A DNA stretch of 64,000 bases. Origin: Verrucomicrobia bacterium 12-59-8. GTDB lineage: Bacteria > Verrucomicrobiota > Verrucomicrobiae > Verrucomicrobiales > Verrucomicrobiaceae. The stretch is from positions 33,589 to 97,588 of the forward strand of contig NCCR01000001.1 of assembly GCA_002279765.1 (NCBI GenBank). Reading direction: 5' to 3'. This document shows positions 33,986 through 42,251 of this stretch, piece by piece. Each line of letters starts with the position of its first letter. Position 1 is the stretch's first letter. Under the pieces are notes generated by a model. It saw only the letters and a list, made by a program, of their open reading frames with translations, searched no databases and was not told the DNA's origin. Both the position numbers and the translations under genes were made by a program.

Positions 33986-35143
33986 ATGCCTGCTTTTATT
34001 CATCACATCGCCACCGAGACGCCGGATTTCATCTACAGCAATGAGTTCACGCGTGAGCGCATGAAGGGCTGGGTGTCCGAGCCGCGGGCCAAACGTCTGA
34101 TCGAAATGATCTACGAGCGCACTGGCATCGAGACGCGTTATAGCGCCTGCGACGACTTCATGAAGGAAGACGGCGGGCTGTTTCACACGCTGCCGGATGG
34201 TTCGATGAACTCGCCGACGACAGGTCAGCGCAACGCCCTCTATGCCAAGGCCTCGCGCGAACTCGCGGTGAAGCTGGCGCACAAGGCGCTGGCCGAGTGC
34301 CCGCAGTTTGCAAAGAACGAGATCACCCACCTGATCTTTGCCTCCTGCACCGGCTTCGCCAATCCTGGGCCGGACTACCACATCATCCGTGACGTGGGGC
34401 TCAATGAGAATGTGGAGCGCTACACCGTCGGGTTCATGGGCTGCTACGCCGCCTTTCCAGCGCTGCGCATGGCGGCCCAGTTTTGTGAGGCCAATCCGCA
34501 GGCCGTGGTGCTGGTGATGTGCCTTGAACTCTGCTCCCTGCATCTGCAGGTCAGTGGCAAACCAGAGAGCATTGTGGCCAATGCGCTGTTCGCCGATGGC
34601 GCGGCGGCGGCTATCGTCAGCGCACGCGAACCGGCGCATGACCGGCCTTATTACCGGGTGCATGGCTTTCAATCGGCACTCGTCCCTTCTAGCGAAGCAC
34701 ACATGGCCTGGGACATTGGCGACCACGGTTTCAACATGGTCCTCTCCGCCTATGTGCCGGAGCTTATTGGCAGCAACATCCGTGAGATGGTCAGCGGCAT
34801 CCTCGATAAACGCGGCCTCAAGCCGACGGACATCGACGAGTGGGCGGTGCATCCGGGTGGCCGTGCGATTCTTGAACAGATCGAGGAACAACTCACCCTA
34901 CCCGCGACTGCGCTGGACATGTCCCGCAGCGTGCTGCGCGACTACGGCAACATGAGCAGCCCGACGGTGATGTTTGTCCTCAAAGGTTTCCTCGAAGAGG
35001 CGGAAACGGAGCGAGCCATGACCTGCGCCATTGCCTTTGGTCCAGGACTCACGGTGGAAACAGCGGTGCTGGAACGCTGCGGTGCGGCAATCTCCACGGG
35101 CCAGACAGCTCAGCCTGCCGCAATGGCACATGCCGTGGTATGA
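33986..35143 (+). CDS. Type III polyketide synthase
   Basis: This 385-residue enzyme has the chalcone-synthase-type catalytic triad: Cys153 in GFMGCYAAFPALRM, His289 in WAVHPGGRA, and Asn322 in YGNMSSPTVMFVL. The CTGFANPGPD segment and the C-terminal GFGPGL-like AFGPGLTVE loop are present. Such enzymes extend an acyl starter with malonyl-CoA and cyclise it to alkylresorcinols or alkylpyrones. An ATGA overlap couples it to the FAD monooxygenase. With the downstream methyltransferase the set resembles Streptomyces srsABC. Which product it forms cannot be read from sequence. Confidence 0.94.
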   Translation: MPAFIHHIATETPDFIYSNEFTRERMKGWVSEPRAKRLIEMIYERTGIETRYSACDDFMKEDGGLFHTLPDGSMNSPTTGQRNALYAKASRELAVKLAHKALAECPQFAKNEITHLIFASCTGFANPGPDYHIIRDVGLNENVERYTVGFMGCYAAFPALRMAAQFCEANPQAVVLVMCLELCSLHLQVSGKPESIVANALFADGAAAAIVSAREPAHDRPYYRVHGFQSALVPSSEAHMAWDIGDHGFNMVLSAYVPELIGSNIREMVSGILDKRGLKPTDIDEWAVHPGGRAILEQIEEQLTLPATALDMSRSVLRDYGNMSSPTVMFVLKGFLEEAETERAMTCAIAFGPGLTVETAVLERCGAAISTGQTAQPAAMAHAVV

Positions 35144-36336
35144 GATCGAGCACTGACAATCCGGCGGGTGCCACCGACTACGATGTGATCATCGTGGGCG
35201 GTGGGCCGGTGGGCCTGCTGCTGGCCTGCTTGCTGAAACAGCAGGGCTTGCGTCTCCGCGTGCTGGAGCGGCGGACGGAGTCCATCGCGCACTCCGCAGC
35301 CATCGGCATCACGCCGCCATCATTGCAGATCCTCGACAAGCTGGGCCTCGCCGCCGAGTTCATCGCCTGCGGGGTGAAGGTGCGCGACTGCTTCGTACAC
35401 GGGCAGCGAGGCCGGCTCGGCTGTGTTTCGTTTCGGGAGATCCCGGACGTGAACCGTTTCATCCTTTCACTGCCGCAGGTCGCCACCATCGCAATCCTGC
35501 AGAAGCATCTGGGACAGGAGCATTTCGAGTCTGGCTGCGAAGTCGGCGGTGTGAGGCAGTTTGAGGATCATTGCAGCGTGCAAGCCGGTGAACGTACGCT
35601 CACCGCACGCTTCGTGATCGCGTGTGATGGCAGCCGCAGCCGCGTGCGCGAGTTGATCGGCATGCGTGCGCCCGGCCACGTCTATGACAGTCACTTTGTC
35701 ATGGGCGATTTCGTGGATCGCACAGGCTTTGGTGATGAGGCTCATCTGTTTTTCACGGCCACGGGCTCGGTGGAGTCATTTCCGCTGCCTGGCGGCCAGC
35801 GGCGCTGGGTGGTGCAGACGGCCACACGTCTGGACCACCCGCCGCCAGGGCTCGTCAGTGAGCTGACGCGGGAACGCACCGGCATGGACGTTTCGGTCGC
35901 CGATCAGATCAACGAGAGCGTCTTCACGCCGCGCCGGTTCAATTCTGACCGTTATTACGAGGGGCGCATCATTCTCTGCGGCGATGCCGCGCATGGCATG
36001 AGCCCGATCGGCGGCCAGGGAATGAACACCGGCTTTGCCGACGCGGAGTTCATCGCAGCCATCCTGGACCAGGCTGATCCGCTGAAGCTGCTGCCCGCCT
36101 ACAATCGCTTCCGCCGCAAGGCCGCTAAAACCGCCATATTCCGCGCCGAATGGGGCATGTGGCTCGGTACTTGGCGCGGCAGGGCACGTTCGCGGCTGCG
36201 GGATGTCATTTTGAAGTTCCTGCTCTGCCAGGGCCCCGTCGCCAGACACATGGGATCGTTTTATGCCATGCTCACGATCCCGTTCAACACGCTGAAACGT
36301 GTCCCAGCGGCGAGTTTGCAGCCACGCCCGCTTTAA
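35140..36336 (+). CDS. FAD-dependent aromatic monooxygenase
   Basis: The 398-residue protein starts with a Rossmann FAD site (VIIVGGGPVGLLLACLLKQ, ~15-33), then a GxxxxR-like ERRTESIAHSAAIGI segment. The second FAD motif, CGDAAHGMSPIGGQGMNTGF, lies near residue 285. This is the PHBH/UbiH class of flavoprotein hydroxylases. In the operon it would hydroxylate the resorcinol ring, the step done by SrsC in Streptomyces. Its start overlaps the polyketide synthase stop. A basic, partly hydrophobic C-terminus could associate with the membrane. Confidence 0.92.
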   Translation: MRSSTDNPAGATDYDVIIVGGGPVGLLLACLLKQQGLRLRVLERRTESIAHSAAIGITPPSLQILDKLGLAAEFIACGVKVRDCFVHGQRGRLGCVSFREIPDVNRFILSLPQVATIAILQKHLGQEHFESGCEVGGVRQFEDHCSVQAGERTLTARFVIACDGSRSRVRELIGMRAPGHVYDSHFVMGDFVDRTGFGDEAHLFFTATGSVESFPLPGGQRRWVVQTATRLDHPPPGLVSELTRERTGMDVSVADQINESVFTPRRFNSDRYYEGRIILCGDAAHGMSPIGGQGMNTGFADAEFIAAILDQADPLKLLPAYNRFRRKAAKTAIFRAEWGMWLGTWRGRARSRLRDVILKFLLCQGPVARHMGSFYAMLTIPFNTLKRVPAASLQPRPL

Positions 36337-36341
36337 AAATC

Positions 36342-37190
36342 ATGACCACCACGACCGAATACACTCCCACCATCGACGGCGCCGCCTCCCATTACGACGA
36401 CCTTGACCAGTTTTACCGCGAGATCTGGGGCGAGCACATCCACCACGGCGTCTGGCTGACCGGCAGGGAAACCGACACGGAAGCGGCGGAAAACCTCATC
36501 AAAATCGTCGCGGAACTCGGCCATCACAGTCCCAATCAGGAAGTCTGCGACATCGGCTGCGGCTACGGCACCACGGCGAAAATCCTGGCTCAGCGCCATG
36601 CCGTCAACATCACCGGCATGACCATCTCGGCCGTACAGCTCGCCTATGCCCAGGCCAACAACTCCGTGCCCGGCAAGACCCACTTCATGCTGCGGGACTG
36701 GTATGACAACCAGCTGCCGGACAACCACTTCGATGTCGTGCAAACGGTCGAAAGCCTGGAGCACATGCCTGATCTGCCTGCTTTTTTCCGCGAGTGCTAC
36801 CGCGTGATGAAGCCCGGTGGCCGGCTTGTGGCCACGGCCTGGATGTCCTGCGAGAACCCCGACGCCTTCGCCAAACGCCACCTCATTGACGCCATTACCC
36901 GCGAGACCCAGATCGCCGGGGTAAGGCCTGAGAGCGAGTTTCGGGCCGCCACAGAGGGGGCTGGCTTTGTGAACTACCAGTTCAAGGACTACGCCCGGCA
37001 GGTGAAGCGTACCTGGCCGCTCTGCGCCCTGCGCACCGTGAAAGGGCTGCTGACCAAGGCTCACTACCGCCGTTTCCTGTTCAGTTCGCGGAATCCGAAC
37101 CGCATTTTCGCCCTGACTTTGTTCCGCATCTGGCTGGCCTACGAGCTGGGCGTCCAACGTTACGGCGTCTTCAGCGCTGAAAAGCGTTGA
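36342..37190 (+). CDS. SAM-dependent methyltransferase (tocopherol/ubiquinone type)
   Basis: The start at 36342, five bases after the monooxygenase stop, gives 282 residues. The SAM site is VCDIGCGYGTTAKILAQ (~70-86), preceded by FYREIWGEHIHHGVWLTG, a signature of gamma-tocopherol-type and sarcosine-dimethylglycine-type methyltransferases. Later segments are VQTVESLEHMPDLPAFF and CYRVMKPGGRLV. It probably O- or C-methylates the hydroxylated polyketide. The C-terminal ~60 residues (FALTLFRIWLAYELGV) could lie on the membrane. Confidence 0.9.
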   Translation: MTTTTEYTPTIDGAASHYDDLDQFYREIWGEHIHHGVWLTGRETDTEAAENLIKIVAELGHHSPNQEVCDIGCGYGTTAKILAQRHAVNITGMTISAVQLAYAQANNSVPGKTHFMLRDWYDNQLPDNHFDVVQTVESLEHMPDLPAFFRECYRVMKPGGRLVATAWMSCENPDAFAKRHLIDAITRETQIAGVRPESEFRAATEGAGFVNYQFKDYARQVKRTWPLCALRTVKGLLTKAHYRRFLFSSRNPNRIFALTLFRIWLAYELGVQRYGVFSAEKR

Positions 37191-37219
37191 ACCAGCACCA
37201 GAATTGATTAAACAGCTCC

Positions 37220-37582
37220 ATGCCCGTGAGCGAAGACCGAAAACAAGAAATCACCAAATCCCTCAAACGTTGCAGTGAGGAGACGCTGGCCGCCGCGTTG
37301 CGCTTTGAGGAAACCAAAAACCTCGACGAGCTGGACGCCATCATTCTCGGCGTGCTGGCTCGTGATGCGGCCAATCCCCGGCCGGATGGTGTGGCGTCCG
37401 TCACCGATGACATGAAGCTGATCGAGGACATCGGCATGGATTCCTTCGGCATGATCGAAGTCGTGATGACGGCGGAGGAAGTGCTCGGCCTCACCATCGC
37501 CACGGAAGAACTGAGCGGCATCGTTACTCTGGGTGATCTGAAGAAATTCCTCCGCTCCAAATTCGGCGCGAGCGCCTCATGA
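37220..37582 (+). CDS. Acyl carrier protein with N-terminal extension
   Basis: The 120-residue protein has a carrier domain in its last ~80 residues, with the phosphopantetheine serine Ser75 in IEDIGMDSFGMIEV. The first ~35 residues (RKQEITKSLKRCSEETLAAALR) are a helical extension absent from standard 78-residue carriers. It overlaps the ketoacyl synthase start by ATGA. A dedicated carrier and ketoacyl synthase beside a type III synthase suggests special handling of the acyl starter. Confidence 0.9.
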   Translation: MPVSEDRKQEITKSLKRCSEETLAAALRFEETKNLDELDAIILGVLARDAANPRPDGVASVTDDMKLIEDIGMDSFGMIEVVMTAEEVLGLTIATEELSGIVTLGDLKKFLRSKFGASAS

Positions 37583-38838
37583 ATCGGGTGGTCGTCACCG
37601 GGCTGGGATTCATTTCCAGCATCGGCAACAATCGTGCAACGGTGACGGAAAGCCTGCGCGAAGGCCGTTCTGGCATCGAGTTTGTCCCGGAACTGGCTGC
37701 CGCCAATGACCGCGTAAAGCTGGCGGGTACGGTGAAGGGCTTTGAGTTTCCCACCTCTGATCCGCTCGACTGGACCTTCCCCGAACAGGTGAAGCTGAAC
37801 CGTGCGCAACTGCGCACGATGGTTCCCAATGCGGTGTTTGCCTATGCTGCCATGCAGGAGGCCATTGCTGATGCCAAGCTGGGACCTGAGCAGGTTTCAG
37901 ATCCACAGACAGGCCTGTATTGTGCCTCGGCTGGTTCGCCTTGGCTGACCTACCTGGCGATGGATTCGGTCATCAAACGCGGACCAGCACGCACTTCGGC
38001 ACCAATGGTCATCACGGGCATGCCGAATTCGCTGCACCTCAATCTCACGGCGCTGTTTGGGATCAAAGGCGCGACACTGGCGTTCAACAGCGCCTGCGCC
38101 TCCTCCTCACACGCCCTCGGGCACGCCTGTGACATGATCCGGATGGGCCGGCAGAAAACCATGTTCGTCGTCGGTGCGGAAGACGCTCAACTGCTGCATA
38201 CCGTTTTGCCGTTTGCTTCGCTGCGGGCGTTGAGTGCGCACAGCGACCCTGCGATGGCGCCGCGTCCGTTTGATTCAGGCCGTGACGGCTTCATCACCAC
38301 TGGTGGCGGTGTGACGCTCGTGCTTGAAGAGGCAGAACACGCCGCTGCACGCGGTGCTACGGTGTACGCTGAGGTCAAAGGCTGGGGCCAGGGCTCCGAT
38401 GGCTACGATGTCGTCGCACCTGATCCCTCTGGCAGTGGACTGGCGCGGGCGATGACCAACGCGCTGCAAGATGCCGGTCTCGACACGGCTGCGATCGACT
38501 ACATCAACGCTCATGGCACCGCCACCAATGCGGGGGACCTTGCCGAACTGAACGCGCTCAAAACGGTCTTTACCGGTGAAGTCAGACCCAAGGTCAGCAG
38601 CACCAAGGCGCTGACCGGTCATGGACTCTGCCTTGCGGGAGCTTTGGAGGCGGGCATCTGCTGCCTGGCCTTGAAGGAGGGCTTCATGCCGATTTCGGCA
38701 AAGATTCAGCAGCTTGATCCCGCCTGCGAAGGCGTGGACATCCTCACCAGCCCGATTGATCAGGCTCCACGAGTCGCGATGAGCAACTCCAGCGGCTTCG
38801 GTGGCTCGAATGTAACGCTGATTTTCTCACTCACTTGA
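37579..38838 (+). CDS. Beta-ketoacyl-ACP synthase (KAS II-like)
   Basis: This 419-residue condensing enzyme has the triad Cys173 (NSACASSSHALGHA), His312 (YINAHGTATNAGD) and His348 (STKALTGHGLCLAGA), in the FabF/KAS II layout. The C-terminal NSSGFGGSN is typical. It should elongate an acyl chain on the adjacent carrier, perhaps to build the starter for the type III synthase. This is the last gene of the operon. Its stop overlaps the convergent RND permease stop by eight bases. Confidence 0.93.
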   Translation: MNRVVVTGLGFISSIGNNRATVTESLREGRSGIEFVPELAAANDRVKLAGTVKGFEFPTSDPLDWTFPEQVKLNRAQLRTMVPNAVFAYAAMQEAIADAKLGPEQVSDPQTGLYCASAGSPWLTYLAMDSVIKRGPARTSAPMVITGMPNSLHLNLTALFGIKGATLAFNSACASSSHALGHACDMIRMGRQKTMFVVGAEDAQLLHTVLPFASLRALSAHSDPAMAPRPFDSGRDGFITTGGGVTLVLEEAEHAAARGATVYAEVKGWGQGSDGYDVVAPDPSGSGLARAMTNALQDAGLDTAAIDYINAHGTATNAGDLAELNALKTVFTGEVRPKVSSTKALTGHGLCLAGALEAGICCLALKEGFMPISAKIQQLDPACEGVDILTSPIDQAPRVAMSNSSGFGGSNVTLIFSLT

Positions 38839-41368
38839 TCCACCGCCATTTCGCGAACTGGAAGTAGAGCACAGGCAGCAGCAGGAGCGTGAGCACCGTG
38901 CCAAACAGCAAGCCGAAGATGTGAACAGCCGTCAGCGGCCGCCACAATTCACCCCCGGTAAGAGCGAGCGGGATCAAGCCGCAGACCGTGGCAAAGACTG
39001 TAGCCAGCACCGCGCGCAAACGCACCAGCGCCGCGTGCATGAGTGCGCGCTCAAGGGGCACGCCGGCAGCACGCTCCTCCTCGATGAAGTCCGACAACAC
39101 GATGATGTGGCTGACAATGACGCCGGCGAGACTGACGATGCCGATCAACGCCATGAAGCCGAAGGAGGCATGCGTGGTGGCGAGTCCGGTGAAGGCACCG
39201 ATCAATCCCAACGGCACGGTGAGCATCACCACGAGCGATTTCATGATGGATCGGAATTGGATGACCATCGCGAAGGCGATGAGGGCCAGGGAGATTTTCA
39301 GGACGCGTTCCATTTCGCGCTGGCTGTTGCGCAGTTCGCGCTCCTCACCGCCGAACTCGATGCCGGAGGTGGGGAACGAAGTGCGTGCCTGGTTCAGGAT
39401 GCGGGAGGCGAGCGCGCCGAAAGGCGCGAGAGCTTTGACGGTGACGGTGCGCTGCTGATTGATGCGGGTGAGGATGCCCGAATTGTCGTGGACTTGGTAA
39501 GCGCCAGCGGTGCGCAATGCGTTGGCGACTTGGGCGGTCTTTGCCTGCAAATCATCGCCGCTGATCTCGATTTGGATCGGCGTTTCGAGCGCGGGGCCCT
39601 GCTCGATCTGTTTGACGAGGCAAAGCGCGTCCTTGATCTCGCGGTCAAAGATCTCACGCAGGTGAACGATCAGCGCAGGTACGTCTGCCGCGTGGCGTGT
39701 GTTCACCAAAACCTGGCCCACGTTCGCACCGGGCTGGCGCGGCAAGAGGTTGTAATAGAACATCGGCATGCCGCCGCCACTGACGATGACAGCGCTTAGA
39801 ATGGCGTCTTCCTGCTGCAACTGCGTGCTGATTTGCGCGGTGATCTTCTGTGTCTCCTCAATGGTGCTGCCTTCCGGCAACTGGAGGTCCACGAGGAACT
39901 GGTTGCGCTCGGCGACGGGGAAGAATTGTTGGCCGAAGAGGGGAATAAGCGCCGTGCTCGAGGCGAGGAGGCCGTAGGCGGCAAGGATGGTGAAGAGTGG
40001 ATGACGCAGCGCGAGCTGCAGCGCTTTTTTGTAGTGCGGGACGAGGCGATGGAGCGGATGCGAACCGGTGGCCGCGTCAAAGCCCTTCTGGCCGCGCAGC
40101 AGATAATAGCCGAGCAGCGGGATGAAGGTCATCGAAACAATGCGCGAGGAGACGAGTGCCAGTGTGATGACGATGGGCAGCGAGATGATGAATGCGCCCA
40201 TGTCTCCGGGAAGCAGCGCGAGCGGCAGGAAGGCAACGATGTTGATGATCGTGCCGAAGAAGATGGCGCGCCGCAGTTTAAACGGCCCGAGCCAGGCGGC
40301 GATGCCTCGCGGCTGGCCGTCGGCGAGTTCGCGGTTGATGCCGTCCGAGGCGACGACAGGGTCATCGACGAGCATGCCCAGCGAGATGATCAGCGCGGCG
40401 ATGGAAATCTGCTGCAGGGGTACATGCAGCGCCGCCATGCCGCCGAGGGTCATCGCGATGGTGAGCGGAATCGCCACCGCGACGACAAGCGCGGTGCGCC
40501 AGTCCATGAGCAGCAGCGCCACGAGCACCACCACCACCACTGCCTCAATGAAACAGCGCAAAAATTCGCCGATGCGATGCGCGGTGGCCGCAGGTTGATC
40601 GGAGACGGTGATGACTTTGACGCCTTCAGGCAGCGTGAGACTGTCGATCTTGGCGAGCACGGCTTCTTTGAAGTCATGAATGATGTTTCCCGTCTTCATT
40701 TCCACGGCGATGAGAACGCTCGCGGCAGGATTCAGCGGGCCATTTTCCTCCCGGTGCAGCGTGCGTACGCTGTAGTCGGTCGCCGCCATGTCTTCGAATG
40801 AAGTGATTTCCTCCGGCGCATGGCCAAACTGTCGGATGCGCCCGCTGCTGGGGACGTTCTTGAGTTCCTTCTCGATCACATCGGCCGTCGCCGCCGCTTC
40901 ATCCCCAAGCACGGCCAAGAGCAGCGTGGCGGGATGCAGGTGGTCCGTTTCGAGAGAGGGGACTTCGCAGTCGGCAGGGAGCATGACCGTTTTCAAGATC
41001 TCGCGCGTTTTTTGCCAATGTTCGTCGATGACTTCTTTGCGGTCCGCCTGGAGGCGAATGACGATGGTGGAGATGTTGTCCTTTGACTGTGACTGGAGCT
41101 TTTCGAGGGTAGGGAGCTGGGTGAGGGCGGCTTCGAGCCTTGAGGTCACCTCCTGCTCGATCTGCGCTGCCGTGGCTTCAGGCCAAACGGTGATGAGTGT
41201 TGCATCATGCAACGGGAACGTCGGATCTTCCTGCTGGGGCAGGCTTTGGAAGGCGAGCCAGCCCCACGCGAGCACCGCGATCATCGCCAGCCAGCCGAGG
41301 AGCCGGTGTTCGACGAAAAACCGGGCGATGCCGCCGTTTGAAGGAACTGGTGCGGGAGACGAATCCAT
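38831..41368 (-). CDS. RND-family permease lacking docking subdomains
   Basis: The 845-residue protein has the 12-helix RND plan: first helix ~22-42, then ~268-420, ~455-478 and ~688-840. The proton-relay Asp pair is in GMLVDDPVVASDGI (D335-D336). Both periplasmic loops are about 80-100 residues shorter than in AcrB. The pore parts are kept (VIEKELKNVPSSGRIRQFG runs straight into EEITSFEDMA), while the docking insertions DN and DC are missing. No membrane-fusion or TolC gene is adjacent. It could move lipids or phenolic products within the envelope. It is convergent with the polyketide operon. Confidence 0.9.
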   Translation of the reverse strand: MDSSPAPVPSNGGIARFFVEHRLLGWLAMIAVLAWGWLAFQSLPQQEDPTFPLHDATLITVWPEATAAQIEQEVTSRLEAALTQLPTLEKLQSQSKDNISTIVIRLQADRKEVIDEHWQKTREILKTVMLPADCEVPSLETDHLHPATLLLAVLGDEAAATADVIEKELKNVPSSGRIRQFGHAPEEITSFEDMAATDYSVRTLHREENGPLNPAASVLIAVEMKTGNIIHDFKEAVLAKIDSLTLPEGVKVITVSDQPAATAHRIGEFLRCFIEAVVVVVLVALLLMDWRTALVVAVAIPLTIAMTLGGMAALHVPLQQISIAALIISLGMLVDDPVVASDGINRELADGQPRGIAAWLGPFKLRRAIFFGTIINIVAFLPLALLPGDMGAFIISLPIVITLALVSSRIVSMTFIPLLGYYLLRGQKGFDAATGSHPLHRLVPHYKKALQLALRHPLFTILAAYGLLASSTALIPLFGQQFFPVAERNQFLVDLQLPEGSTIEETQKITAQISTQLQQEDAILSAVIVSGGGMPMFYYNLLPRQPGANVGQVLVNTRHAADVPALIVHLREIFDREIKDALCLVKQIEQGPALETPIQIEISGDDLQAKTAQVANALRTAGAYQVHDNSGILTRINQQRTVTVKALAPFGALASRILNQARTSFPTSGIEFGGEERELRNSQREMERVLKISLALIAFAMVIQFRSIMKSLVVMLTVPLGLIGAFTGLATTHASFGFMALIGIVSLAGVIVSHIIVLSDFIEEERAAGVPLERALMHAALVRLRAVLATVFATVCGLIPLALTGGELWRPLTAVHIFGLLFGTVLTLLLLPVLYFQFAKWRWIK

Positions 41369-41509
41369 GAGGGTGGTGACAAGTCTTTAGAAGTCGCCGC
41401 TTCCCGGCGGCTCTGCAATGACTCACGTTGTGTATTGGATGGCTGCATTCATGCTCCGACATCTCATTGGCTTCACCAAACCGCCAATAACATCCAAAGA
41501 CCGGGGGTG

Positions 41510-42187
41510 ATGCGTAGTCCTTACAGGCTGATTGAAATAATGAAAGAGCGCGTGATCCATCCCGAACTTCTCGACCTGCTGCCGCCGGACGATCCAGACG
41601 CAATCCGTGCACGTGAGGAGATGGACATGGTGAACGGCATCATGGGCAATCATCGCTGGATTGAGCGCATGAACCGTCGTCATCGTGAAGATGGCTGGCG
41701 CATTACGGAGCTGGGTGCGGGTGATGGGACGCTGTCCAGGCGGCTGCTGAAGTCAGACTGTTGCACCGAGGCGACGCTGCATGCCTTCGATCTGGCACCG
41801 AGACCCGAGCAATGGCCTGCGGCGGCGCATTGGACATGCGGCGATGTATTTGCGCAGGCGCTGCCGGAAACAGAGATCGTGGTCGCGAATTTGTTCCTGC
41901 ATCATTTCACCCACGAACAATTGCGGCTGCTTGGTTCGCGGTTGTCACCTGTGACGCGATTGATTGTGGCTGCGGAGCCTGCGCGGCGTTGGATTTACTG
42001 CCTGCTGGGGCGTTTGTTTTGCGAACTGGCGGAACTCAATCATGTGCAGTGTCATGACATGCATGCGAGCATCTGTGCGGGATTCCACGGGCAGGAACTG
42101 CATCTGGCGCTTGGGCTTGGCACAGAATGGCAGGTGGATGCCCACGAGCATCCCCTGGGAGGTTATCGTTTCATGGCCTGGCGCTGA
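41510..42187 (+). CDS. SAM-dependent methyltransferase
   Basis: The 225-residue protein starts at 41510 behind GGGGGTG, or at the ATG at 41540 (MKERVIHPELLD). The SAM site is ITELGAGDGTLSRRLL (~62-77), followed by HAFDLAPRPEQW and VANLFLHHFTHEQLRLLG. The opening MKERVIHPELLD resembles methyltransferases that accompany type III polyketide synthase and flavoprotein genes in Bacteroidota clusters, as I recall them. It may act on the same product as the operon at 33417-38838, although the RND gene lies between. Confidence 0.85.
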   Translation: MRSPYRLIEIMKERVIHPELLDLLPPDDPDAIRAREEMDMVNGIMGNHRWIERMNRRHREDGWRITELGAGDGTLSRRLLKSDCCTEATLHAFDLAPRPEQWPAAAHWTCGDVFAQALPETEIVVANLFLHHFTHEQLRLLGSRLSPVTRLIVAAEPARRWIYCLLGRLFCELAELNHVQCHDMHASICAGFHGQELHLALGLGTEWQVDAHEHPLGGYRFMAWR

Positions 42188-42251
42188 GAGTCGGACACTG
42201 AGGCTATGACGCCCGTTGCCGTGAGGCGTGACTGCATTCATACTAGGGCGC

